DNA of 64,000 bases from the NCBI GenBank assembly GCA_963457665.1, contig OY735203.1, positions 25,200,634 through 25,264,633 of the forward strand. The letters are read 5' to 3'. Origin of the DNA: Thysanoteuthis rhombus. Taxonomy: Eukaryota; Mollusca; Cephalopoda; Oegopsida; Thysanoteuthidae. The translations under genes were made by a program, and so were the position numbers. The notes beneath the pieces were generated by a model, which saw only the letters and a list, made by a program, of their open reading frames with translations, did no database searches and was not told the origin of the DNA. Shown here one piece after another: positions 35,452-48,700 of the stretch (position 1 is its first letter; every line of letters starts with the position of its first letter).

Positions 35452-35525
35452 AACTGTTCAATAAAACTGTTAGAAATACCTAGTTTGCTCCCCGAGCTTC
35501 ATGCATTGATAAAAAATACCAATAA
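35452..35525 (+). pseudogene. Decayed extra copy of the first coding exon of XPNPEP1
   Basis: About 74 bp resemble the true exon at 36623-36700. Paired words are AACTGTTCAAT versus AACTGTCCAAT, CTAGTTTGCTC versus CTAGCTTGCTC, CTTCATGCATTGAT versus CTTCGTGCATTGAT, and AAAAATACCAAT versus AAAAATACAAAT. The frame is still open and reads PSLLPELHALIKNTN, against [15 protein letters not shown] in the real exon. The position of the start codon is lost and there is no acceptor or donor of the right kind. It lies 1.17 kb upstream of the real exon, so a local tandem exon duplication that decayed is the simplest reading. Confidence 0.7.
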
Positions 35526-35529
35526 GATT

Positions 35530-36602
35530 AGATGTTGCTATGTGAGAATACTGGTTCAAGGATATGCATGCAAGTGAATGTTTGATGAACCTTAAAATAA
35601 GATGTCTCTGCTAAGTTATTGAAAGTCAGGTACTTTTATTGTTGATATTTTTATCTCCGATTTTTCTTTGGATTACAGTTTTTCTTAAATTTCTTCTGAA
35701 TATTCTACAGTAATTTATTTTCTTTAATTTATAAACTCATCAGCATATTCCACTGCTAACACATTATCACTAACAACAGATAGAGGAAAAAACTTATCCA
35801 AGGGAGATAACTTACTTCACAACTTATGCATGTTATCTCTGGACCTGTCTTCTCTCGAAGACCCGATTAGACATACTTCTAGAAAAATTGCTTTGTGAAT
35901 GTTTCTTTCATCAACCTCAATGATACCAAATTTATATGTATAATACTGAATTTGAAAGATATTCTTGATAAATGATAGCAATTTAATTAGGAAAGGATAT
36001 TTCTGTAAGGTTTTTGTGTTCTTTTCAATTGTGAAAACACTTTTGAAATACCTGGCATAAATCAGCAGTTACTGAAAGTAAAATCCTTATTGGAAATTGC
36101 TCTGTTAAATCTCTTTTGTTTTTATGTTTTTATTTTGCAGCATGAATCATGAAAGTTACTGTCAAGTTCTGTTGAGTATGATTCTCATAGTATGAAATAA
36201 AATGAATTCCTGATTTGATATTTTTTCAACTCGGCATTATTTCTGAAAAATCATATTTTTGGAAGTCATTGGATGTTTGATTATTTTGTGTACCTTACAC
36301 TTGTTCAAACCCAATATATATGGAGAAATATTTATTACAAGTGATTTTACGCTAGTAGACCAGTAATTACACCTGCAGATACTGTTAACCACAAATCCAT
36401 CTACCCACATGACTGTGTCATTTGGCATGGTTGGGCACTGTAGAGTTATCATAAAAATAATTGATATTTAATGTCCTAAAATGTTTTTGCTGTTTAAACT
36501 GTCAAGTTGGGTGAAGAAATTGCAACTTTTGTATTGATTCTTAAAATTTTGCCTTATCTTCTCAATCAAAAGTAAATTCCAGAATTTTCTTTGTAATTCT
36601 AG
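35530..36602. other. XPNPEP1 upstream region or 5' intron; first (5' UTR) exon not identified
   Basis: The exon carrying the start codon begins with an acceptor (TTTGTAATTCTAG at 36602), so at least one non-coding exon and the promoter must lie upstream. No CpG-rich block, TATA box or clear donor was found between 35160 and 36590. Confidence 0.5.
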
Positions 36603-36750
36603 GTGTTAGAAGATAAAGTCAAAACTGTCCAATATGGTTGCCAAGAACACATCTAGCTTGCTCTCACGGCTTCGTGCATTGATGAAAAATACAAATGTAG
36701 TTGGTGAGCCTCTACATGCTTACATAGTCCCTCATAAGGATGCCCACCAG
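36603..36750 (+). CDS. XPNPEP1: XPNPEP1 exon with start codon
   Basis: 31 nt of 5' UTR, then ATG at 36634 and 39 codons ([19 protein letters not shown] ... [10 protein letters not shown]). Donor CAG|GTTAGT. The start matches the human N-terminus in length (human starts MPPKVTSELLRQLRQAM). Confidence 0.95.
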
Positions 36751-39700
36751 GTTAGTGATTTGATTTTTGATAATTAAGTGTTTTTTCTTAATACTGGAGT
36801 TGTGTAGCTTTGCTTTTGAGAAAATTATTTCATTGCTACAGAGAATTTCCTGCAGAGAAAAATATTAATACGTCAGTAAAATATTATGATTTATTTCATT
36901 ATTTGGAGGAATATTGTAACCCATTATATCAACTTTGAGTGTTAATTCTCCTTCATCTTACTTTTTTTTTTAATCTCCAGGTCAGATTCTTACACGTGTC
37001 CCTCTTGCGTGAGGGAAGTCTGGTTTGTGCCCAGTTGCTTTGCGCACTTGGCTATGAAAGCTTCCTGATTGGCAGAGGTCAAATTTTACTTTTTAATCCT
37101 ACCATTTACTCTGATTATTGGCACTAAATATTTTTGTTTGTTTCAGTACTATCAGGAAAGTAACTAAAAAATTAAAGTAAAAATATCTTATAATATACTT
37201 ACTGTTTAATTCAGTTTTAATTTTTTAAAATTTTTATCCCACACAGTGTTAAGCGCTTTGTCTATAATTTCCAAAAGTTTTGTCCTGATTTCAATTTGTA
37301 TCAAAATAGTCAAAAAAATATTGCTTAAAAATGTAATAAATAATCTGTAGTATGAGACGTAAGACATTTATGTGCTTCTCAAATTCAAAGACCTAATTTT
37401 CAATGCATTTATAATACGGTGCATATTTCTTATATAAATCTTTTGAATCCTTAGAAAGCTAAAAAATATTTTCAAGTGTTTGAAAAAGTAAATCTGCATA
37501 AAGATAATTGAATGGTTGCATTTGAAATGCAATGCTAAAATATAATATGTAAATAGAAAACGTAATATTTTCATGTCTTTTCAGTTAAATGAAAAATGGG
37601 AGCTCATACAACAGTGTGATCCATCGGTCAAGTCGAAAAAGTTACTCCCCTTGAATCATTCGAAAAAAAAATTTATGAAATTTTTATTTGAAATTTTTCT
37701 CTTGAATTATAATTTCATTTGATTTCTTTTTTATTTGGAAATTTATTAGAAAATTTCTATTCATTGCCATCATGTGATGTTTTGAATTAAAAAATATAAT
37801 CCACTCAATGTTTTAAATTTGTCTATGAAAAAAATTCACAAGTTTTTTGACTTATCATTTCATTTAGGTTTGTCCTTGAAATAGTCTTAAATAAAAAGAA
37901 ATTTATTTCTGAGGAGCTGTATGAATTTACTTTTCACTTGTTAAGCACTTTTGTCTTTCTCTTTTTAGTTGTTTTTCTAACTTTTCCTTGCATAATCGAA
38001 CATTGCTGTTTTTGGTCAGCCTTGATTTTGCAGGTTAATTTCTATACGCATAGCAATATACTCAATCATTGCCGATTTTAACTTCAAGAACATTCTATAA
38101 ACTCTATTTTAGTTGCTCGTACTTGTAAATATGAGATATAAGACCAGATTGTATCCAATTTTCATATTTTTTAAGCAGATGAACAATTTTAATGTGGAAG
38201 CACCAACCTTTTTCTAGCACAGCTGATTTTACAGATGGATTTTCGATTAAATTATAGTATTTTGTATTTTTTAATTAGATTATTTTGTTTTCCTCAAGGG
38301 ATCATTTTCGTGTGTGTCTGGGCTTGAAAATTAGAAATTAATTTTGTCTCAATCATTGGGCCCCACTATCATATAAGTACCCATTAGAATATGCTGATGC
38401 ACAAGAAATTCATGTACTTAAACATGATTTAACACTCATTACTTTAGTAATATTCTTAAGAATATAGTACTCTGCTTTCTCTATAATAATCTTTTTTGCT
38501 CTGACTTCATTAATGTACAAAGAAATGTCACTTGCTGCTATATTACTAATTAATGTTGATGTTCCCCAAAATCTTGTTTGTGTTTGTCATCTCTGATTGA
38601 GCCATAAATGGATAACTCTAAGACAAATACTAAAGGATTTGACTAGAGTTTTCCATTTATAGCCCAATCATGCAAACAGTTATGCTTTGTGCTTCTTTTT
38701 TGGTACATTTCGTTCCCCAAGAAATATAAAGCCCCAATCCATTCATACAATTAAATTCTTTTGTCATCATCAAAGTTTTGTTGATGACATACACATTTGT
38801 ATAGGCCTCTGATTTTGCCAGATTCTAGTAACCCTGATTTGTACTTTGATATAATTGGATTGATTTTTTTTCACAGAGTGAATACATTGCACCATGTGAC
38901 AATCGATTGAGCTTCATATCAGGTTTTACTGGCTCTGCAGGTATATTGTATTGCTTTTTTTTTGTCGAGATGATAACAACTGTTTTGAAATTCATTATTT
39001 ATACATATAGAAAACAAGCATTACCATCATTTCTTCTTTGATATGTTTTTTTAGTAAATGGTTAAATGTGATGTTGAATTGGTTGTAAATGAAACCTCAT
39101 AATAATAGGTCAGTGAAAACTAGCATAACTCCTGGCCTTGCAGTGAATTTGTAAATTCTACTAATGTTACCATTTTCTGGATTGCATTACTGAGTTGGAA
39201 GAGATTTTGCCACCTATCTTTTCACATGCATTGTACACCTGAAGAAAGCTGTAGAATGGGTTGGCTGAAAATATTTTGCTAGCAACTGAAAGATTGAATT
39301 CAGTAACGCTAACAATCCTTTGAATGGTAATGACTCATCTTAGAAGATATTGTCCTCATATATTTAAAACATTCTTGCTCATTTTTATATTTAGAGAGTG
39401 ATGATTAAAATAATCTTTAAAAATCTAATTCAACAACTAAAATTTATGTTAGCAGATACAAAGGTTTACAATAATTGCATTTTTTGATGAGCATAATTGT
39501 TACTGCATGATCTTTGATATTTTTAGTAAGCTTAGAAATACTCTATTTATCTGAGACAAATGATAAACAGTGATTCTGCTCAATAACCTTAGAAATACTC
39601 TATTTATCTGAGATAAATAACACCATAAAATGTGATTTTTGTTTCTTGGTAGTAATTGTTGTATCTGTTTGCTTGTGTGTTAAAAGTAAAGAAAATAGTA

Positions 39701-42700
39701 ATTATTTCCCTCAAACTTTGCTTGACAATGATATTCATATGTGATTGTTTTTCTTACTTTGTGTTATTAAAAATGTGCTAATTCTCCTGTTGTCCAATTT
39801 AAAATAAATAGATTTCAAATTATCACTGTTCTGATTACAGAAGCAAAGTTTGAAGGGAATCACTAACATTTTCTCTACCTTTTAGATATTATCAATCAGA
39901 AAATGATACTTATTACTCAGGGACAAAAAAAAGAAAAAAAATGTTGCACTGTGTAATAAGAAAGTGTTTTTGATAAAGTATTATTGGCTTTTTGCCCTTA
40001 TTATCTTGTTAGGTACGGCCATCATAACAGATACACAAGCTGCATTATGGACAGATGGACGTTATCATCTGCAAGCCAGTCAACAGTTGGATGAAAACTG
40101 GACTGTCATGAAAGATGGTGAGTTTAACATTTTTCCTCATTGATTTTTGTGTTATCTTATTACTTGTCGAAATATTGGAAAGATAATTTGTTTTTAATAT
40201 TTCCCCTATCTTAAAATATTCGGATGCCTTCTGCAGAATTTCCAGAAATGATTCACTTGTTTACACTAAGGCAGTGCCTGTTCCAAAAGTGCATGTTTGT
40301 AAAGAGCCGGACTTTGTGTGTGGAGCACCTGTCTTGATTGTGATGTAAAATAATTTTTTCTGCAGTACAAAACTATGGCTTTGAAGTATTTTGGTTACTT
40401 CTCTTCAGTGTTGCAAATGTTAGATATTTCATATCTAAATTCAGATAATTCTAAAGAGTGGAAGTTAAGGAAGATAATCTACAAAAACTATAAGGAAATA
40501 TCTATAATCTTTAATATATCAATTGACAAGAACTGTTTGGGCGACATTGAATATGCCGTGTATTATTTTCTGTAAAGTCATTTCTGTTTTACATATCATA
40601 TACTCATTTGTCAATATGTTTATTTAAAATTGAACCTAGGTGGCTCGATTTATTCAGAAGGGGAGATAATTCGTGCTTTATCTCAGACACTTAACCAAAA
40701 TAGAGAAGTGTTGAATTTAGGAATTTAGTATAACTGGGATTAGAGCAACCCTAATTGGCACTGTCTTAAATCAACAGTTTTTGAAGTTCAGCAATCTCGA
40801 TTGTTACCTTTTCAAAGTTTCTCAACTCATGCAAAATGTGTTCTTGTCTGATCATTTTCTATTTTTGTACTTTATTGCTTGTTAATTTCTCTTTGCGTTC
40901 AAGAATTACAAACACAAGAAAGTTAACTTCCACTTATATTACTAACACTTGATTTGATATCATTTTAAGCCACAATATTTTTCAGTATTTTTCGTATGGA
41001 CTAAATCAGTCTCTTCTTTGAAATTTTTATTTTTCGTTATGAAGTTATTTTCATAATAATGGACTCTGAGGCAAATTATTAAAAAAATAATGACATTCTT
41101 CAAATTGTAAATTTATTTTTATTCAATAATAATAGATTATCCATTATAATTACAAATTTAATGAAAGACTAATAGATTAAAAATAATGAATTAGAATTGA
41201 TCATAAGTGAAGTGAACTGAAGTTAAATTATCTGATTAGACAATACTATGGAAATAGATAAACTTTGAATAATTGTGAAAAGTTCATTGCTTGTTAATTT
41301 TGTTTTTAAACTGAGATGCTTGATATGTAGAAGAATTACCATTCTATTTAATATAACAATTTTCTCTTACTGAACTGAATTCAAGATAACAATGAGTAGC
41401 TCCAGGTACAATGTAGTGGTAATCTTAACTTTTATGGTTGTGAATTTGATTATTCCTAAACTATCAGGATAGTAATAAGAATTGGAATAAAAGTTGAAAG
41501 TTTCTTTCAAAAACAAAAAAAATTAAACTTGGTACAATGTAGGGAAGGTGATCCTGATTGTGAATTGTAAAGTTTCACTCCTTTTTTTGTTTGATTTTAA
41601 AAATGAAACTAGGTAGAGGATGTCTTTGAATTATTTTCATTTGCTCATCATTTTTAACATTTAGTGAGCGAAGATGTGAAACTTTGAAATCTAAACCCTC
41701 TTTCCTACATTTTGCCCTTTGTATGTCCAACACCTGGAGATCATTCTGTACTATCTTTTGGCAATCTTTACTTTTGATCTTTATTCCAATTTTTTATTAC
41801 TTAATCAAGAAATAAATGAATTTAAGGTGTTAAAAGTTAAGATTACTCAATGTAGCTTATTTTTACTAATTTTTTTTTGTTTTAGGTCTTGTGGACTTGA
41901 AGGTCTCAAATTTTAATATTGACTTCTTTTTTCTTAATTATGAATTATAGCTTTTTTGGAGACTAATTTTGTAGTTGGTGGAAATCAGTACTTTTATTGA
42001 TTGCCGTTATTTTGGAATTGTCTTGTTTTATTTGAAGCATCCATTTCTTTAAGATTTGTTTGTATTCCTTTTTTAGGCCTTCCCGAAACACCTTCAAAAA
42101 CTGAATGGCTATCTCAGGTATATATAGTTTTTTTTGTGTTTCTTCAACATTTACTGGGCTTTATCCATAAACACTTAGATAATAACATTATAAGGAAAGA
42201 AGAAAACTTACTACACCTGGTCATTTTGATTCTGGTAGGCAAGTGTATTAGAAACTGTCAAGCAAAACTGTCAACATAGGTAACTGCAGTTTTCAAGTTG
42301 GTCAGGTGGGCTTGCTACATATGTATGTATTGTGCCTATTTTAACATTTACTCCTCATTGTGTCAAGAGAAAACATTTTCTGTTTTTTGTGAATTTCCCT
42401 CAAAATAGATCAATTGGTTAAATTTTTCAATGTAAGTTAATACTAAATTGATCCCTTAATTTCAGTCATGCAGCATTCAAGCTTGTTTCTTTCAAAATTA
42501 AGACATTTTGGTGATCACTGTCCAACAAAATGCCTAGAGAAGTCACTTAATCATTGATCACCTTTTTTTTTCATAGTTTTAAACTGATCAATCCCAACAT
42601 GGTATGCTGCTAAAAGATCTTGGTTGTGTGATGGTTTCTTCTGAGTGACTTAACATGAAATTGTTTCGGTACACAACTTCAATTACATGAGTTTTATTTT

Positions 42701-45700
42701 TTTAGTGAGGTTTGGATTAGAGAGTTCTTTTTCTTGGTAAGTATTTGGTTAAAGCACTGACTGAACGATGGAAAGAGAACTTTATCTCTCTTGATTTTCA
42801 GATTTTTAGCCTTCCATCAAATTTAAACCAAATTGTGTTAAGTATGTCTTGCTGATACTTTTTTTTTATCTAAACAAATGATAGTTGGGACTCTTAAATA
42901 GTATCATCTCTTAAATTCATACAAATTTCATAAATTGTCATCTTCAAGGGAAACAACTTCTAATTGAAATTATCTCCCCTTGACCAGTTTGTGAATTAAA
43001 AAAAAAAAATTTAATTCACGAAAGAGTTCCTGTGAATTACTCATCGCATTGTTGAAAAAATTGGCAACATATTTTTTTTGTCTCTGCTGTACCCATACTT
43101 TGATATTTCAGCAAAGTATTGCTTGTAACATGATCGACGTGCTGCTCAGCACTCTATATATTAGCAAAAGAATGTTTTTTTAACATTTTTAATCTTGACC
43201 TAAATGCATTTCCTTGGGTTTTGGTGATCTCAAAAGTATTATGAATGGACATTCCCAAATTGTTGAGAAATGTCACCTTGAATGTTTTTCTACACTGTTT
43301 GATTACCAAATTGAATGCATTTGAACATTAGACCTGATCATTTTGAATTTGACCTTATGGAAAAATCTGACTTCCCGCCACTTTTAAAAATTTATGTTAT
43401 GGTATGTACTATGTAATATTTTTCATGCTTTTTCCAAAAGGTGTATAATTTGTCGTAATTTCAAAGCTTATCTACTATACTATTATTAGTTCTGTTAATG
43501 ATCTATTCATGTATGATTTTTTTAGGTTTTACCTGAAGGAAGTAGAATAGGAGCTGATCCATTCCTTGTTTCTGCAGGTAAGTGTGATTATGGCATATTT
43601 TTTTCTCTAACAATAGTTTTCCATTACCATTTTTAGCTTTGAGATAGGTTTTCTTTCTTCTCACACAACAGTGGAATCAATCTTGAGATTTTTTATTAAA
43701 TGTTTTATCACTGAATTTTTCTCTTCCAACCAATCTCTATGTAAGTTCTATATGTTAATGCATTAAATGAATTTTGGACACAAAAAAATTTTAATTTTTT
43801 TTTTCTTTGTTTGAAAAAAAACAAAACAACAGATGAATGGTTTCCTCTTATGAAAACTTTGAAAGGTAGTGTCCTCACTCTGCAGCCTATAAAAGAAAAT
43901 TTAGTGGATAAAATCTGGGATGGATGTCCTTCTATGCCATGTAATCCACTTGTTGTTCTGTCTGAGAAAACTACAGGTAAAAAGATATTTTGATTCATCT
44001 TTTGTTCTTCTTGAAAATGCCCCAAATCGTAGTCTTGTTTGCTGAATATTTATGTATAAAGAAATGGTGCAATAAATAATATAACCCATTCAAATATCAA
44101 TGTGCTTGTACACTTTTCCTTGATTATAACTTTTGGCTTGAGGATTATAGACAAGACTACCTTCAATTAATTTGATCACTGATTCAAATGACAAAAAGAA
44201 AGGTTTTGTACTCCCAGCCAATACCAAAAGAAACATTAAATAATATTTGACTACTCGAGTCAGTGTTCCAGAAAAAAAAACAATCCATTTCTTTCCCAAA
44301 GTGACTAAAAATTTATCATTCAATTTCATTACTTTTCATTTAATGACTCCATTTAGGAAAATTGACTTCAATGTATTTAAAATTACATGTAAGCAATGTT
44401 TAGTCTTAAAGAATACTTAGTATATACTGGAAACAAATTTCACCTTGGCAGTATACCAATGTTAGTATTACTCAATAATTGGGTGAATATAAAAAATAGC
44501 TTGATCCAAAAGATCATGACTCATTTTGGTCCTTATTCTTCCATATGAGCTCAACCCACTGATATCTCAAGGGAAAATCAATTTAGTGATTGATATATAT
44601 GGAGGCTTTCCCAGCACAAAATTACACATCTTTTTTCAAATATAGATGGAGGAGAAGGCTACAGATGGAATCATATGGAAGACATGATTAAAAGATCATA
44701 AGCGAAACTTTGGCTGGTTAGATATAAGATGGTATGACAAAGTACACAAGTTCAGGAAGCATGGGCATCTTGGGGCCAAAAGATAGAGAGGTTTGGCAAA
44801 TCCTGGGAAAGCTCTTTGTCTAATGATGGACGCTAAAAGGCAGATGATGATGATGAAATTGCTCTGTATGTGACTTGCCCCTGAGCCATTCCTAATTGCT
44901 ATCAATACACATGATGCTTCTTGAAAATTCCTTGAATCTTTGATACTTTCATTCTAAGCTTTGTTTTCCAAGACAGAATTGAATTGTTTTTTAAAGATAT
45001 TTCAGTCTCTGCACTGACACCTCATTCATATTCAGAATGTCTGGGCAAATACAGCAGATATCTTCACTTATTGTATTTTCCTTTCTTTTTCTTCTGTGAT
45101 GTGGAAGACAAAGTAGAAAGAGATCTTTTGTCTCCTGACCTATTGAGAATTGTGGATATCTATCATTTATCATTGAAAATTATCAGATTTGGAATATAAT
45201 TGTTTTGTTGGTTTACCTACGTGATAAGTGTATTGGGAATAAGTGGAGTGTTATGTAGAAAACTGAGTGTTTTTCATGCTAATTATTTTACAAGTCATTT
45301 ATTTATGAAAAGTGAATAAAAACATTGAAAATAAGTTTGTAATGATAATTCATAATTGTATAAAAATTGTAAAGAATTAAAAATTTTAAAATAATTTATA
45401 TTTTGATTCATTATTTATTTCCAAAGAAGTAAATTTTTATGATTGTTCTTTATTCTTGAAATGAAATACCCAGGGTGTTCATGGCCTGAGAAAGTTGAAG
45501 CTGTTCGTTCGGAGATGATAAATGAAAAAGCTTCTGTTTGTGTCTTCACAAAACTGGATGAAGTTGCCTGTAAGTAAATACTTGAAAAAAATCTACCCGT
45601 ATTAGAAACCATCAACCAAAACTGTCAACACAATTAATAATCAACATAGGTATCATCAGTTTTTAAGTGGCTCTGCCTGGTTATTCATATATATAATGTA

Positions 45701-48700
45701 TACATGACTCATACTGCATCAACAAGAGGGCTGAAAATTTTAACATTTACTCCTTACATTTTCTTGAAAAACTTGAAAATAAACAAATCCTCTTGTAATT
45801 TTTTTATTGGTGGGGGTTCAATTTACAATGTAAATTTATGCTAAATTTGTCCCTTAGTTAGTGCCTGGAAGCATTCATGTTCATTCTTGTTTTTTTGAAT
45901 ATTCAGACTTTTTTTTGTGATCACGGCCCAACAAAAGGTGAGAGAAGTAATTTTCTAATTGATCACCCGTGACATTGCATGCTGCCAAAAGATGTTGGTC
46001 ATGTGACAATTTCTATTGAATGACTAACTAGAACTGTTAATTTAGAACTGTTATTATCTTTGACACAATGTTTTCAAGATAAAGCATGTCTTTTTTTCTC
46101 CTTGAATTTTCAGATTTGTTCAATATGCGAGGCAGTGACATTGATTACAACCCTTTATTTTTCTCATATGCAATCATCACATTGGAAGACATTCAGTAAG
46201 TCATTCATCTATCAGCAAGTTTCCACAAATTATCTCTATGTGGTATATTATTTTTTAAACTTTGCTCAGTTTTCATTTTACATCTAAAAAGATAGGCATA
46301 CAATTAAATAATGTATGGAATAGTTTGGAATCTTTTGACTTCTGAAAACAAAAATAGTTCATCTTCTCTTGTTGTAAAAATAATGTTAAATATCAATCTG
46401 TATTCTATTCTAGACAACTTAACACAGTCATTTCTCAACATATCCCCCATGCAAATACACACACTCATTCCAGTGGGTCCCTTCTTTTTTAGAAGTCACT
46501 ATCTTTCACTTCCAAGAAGTGGTCGACAGCATCAATGACATCATTATCAGTTGTAAAATTGTGACCACTAATCTGTTCTTTCATCTTTGAAAACAATTAT
46601 TAGTCTTCGGAGGTGAAATCAGGTGACTATGGTGTATATTTGACAAGTTGAAACCTTGGTCAGATCACAGCATTGATGTGTTCTGTAGCAATGTAATGCT
46701 TTCTTGTTTGTTGATTAGCCAAGACCATGTCATAGATTTTGTCTATGGAATCCTATGTAGTGATAGGGTGAGGGTCATCTTCAAGCTTTCCCTGCCTCAT
46801 TTAAATTCAGGTATCCAATTTTTAACCATGCTATAGGAAAGGGCATCCTCCTTTAGTTTCACAACCATCTACTCATGGATCTCCTCAGGAAGATAAGCCA
46901 TTGATATCAAAGTAGCAGATGACTGAATGTTGGGTAATATTGTTCATATTCTCAATGATTGCTGACTCTTGTTTCAATTTTCTGGAACAGAAAAAAATAA
47001 AACAGTTTTGAACTCCCAATTTTCTGTGTAATCATTTGAACAGTGGAACTGTTTGTGAATTTAGTTGATGCTGTGTAATCCATGCCCTTGTACCATAGGC
47101 CACAAACATTTGCAAAATATTCCATGCAGGGTGATTGATAAGATTAGTACCAAACTTTCTCTCCTGAAATGATGTGCTTCTTATGCTTTAGTTTAATGAT
47201 CACAAAATTTATATTTTATTTGCAGTTTGTTTATTGATGAGCAAAGAATAACAGCTAAGATACAAGAGCATCTGACATACAAAGGGAACAAACCAGGATT
47301 CAAAGTCAATATCCATCCTTACAATGATGTACATAAATACATTCCTAACGATACCAATCATCCAGGGAAAATTTGGGTAATCCTTTCAATTATGTCTTTT
47401 TTAAAAATGAATTATAAACATATATGATGGCAAAAAGAAATCTCTTTTTTATTTGTCGTTTTTTGAGTATTTTATAAAATCATACCTCTTTTTGAAAGAG
47501 TTCTTCGACAGTTAACTCTTAGATTCATAGACCGTTTGTAACTGCTGTGGAACTTTTTAGTGAATGGGATTGAAAAATTGAACTCTTTTGTGATTCGAAT
47601 TGAAGAAAATTATGAAAAAAATTACCAAAAATTGCAAGGGAAGTAACTTTTAGAAGTTACTCCCCTTGTTTTGTTTTTTTCAATTCTTAGACTGAATTTA
47701 AGAGTTAAACTGGTCAAATGTATATGAATCAAGACAATGTCTTATATGTGTTGAAATTTTTCAAAAGAATCTTCTCACCAATTTCTAAAAATGCTAATTT
47801 TTTCACTGTCAGTTGATGTATTTATATTTAAAATCTATTTCTGTAATTGATAAGTATGAATTAGTTGTAGTGAATGGATGTTGATCCTAGGAGACTGGAT
47901 GATGGAGAATAAGTTTAGAAAACAAAGTAAAATCAATTGAAAATGCTGTTGAAAGGAAAGGAAATTTCTTTAACACTTATACAGTCTGTAGTTACAGCTC
48001 TATTATAACAATCAGTTGTCTTATTTCTTGCTTACTTGAAAATACTTGTGCAAATGGAAAAAGCAACTTTATGATAAAAATTTCATTATTGTTAATTATT
48101 TATTAGACTGTTTAAATGTGCATTCTTTTTTTTTTTCAGGTTAGCAGCGACAGTTCATATGGATTTATATCATCTTTACAGCGTGTAAGCTGATTTTTTA
48201 AATTCTTATGCCTAGTTGCTAATATCTGGGGCATGTTTTGCCCATATTTGCCTCAGTCTGGATAAACTCAAATGAATATCTGATGGACAAAATGTTCAAA
48301 TATTTAATATTTTAATGAAACTATCAATAGGATTTTTATCGATTTAATCGCTGTAATAAGGCAACATTGATTCCTACAAGATTATTTGATTGTAAATTTT
48401 TCCATTGATATTTCAATTTAATTTAGTCATGTGTGCATTGACAATTAGTTCTAAATTATGAACAATCTGGAATGACCTTCGTACTCTTCTTGATAGGATA
48501 GAAATTGTTTAGTTTTATACATTTAAATGAATCAATTAGTGTCAAAATATCATGCTGTGTACATGTATAATATTATCTTAACAAAAGTAGATGAAATAGA
48601 CTATGTATAGATTGTTTGTCACATTGTGTACACATTATTCTTATTGCATATTTCTGAAAATGCTGAATTTGTAGATGAAATAAAACAATCAATTCTAATT

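Noticed and set aside
44696..44905. 69-codon minus-strand ORF
   Set aside because: Antisense shadow of an RTE 3' end.
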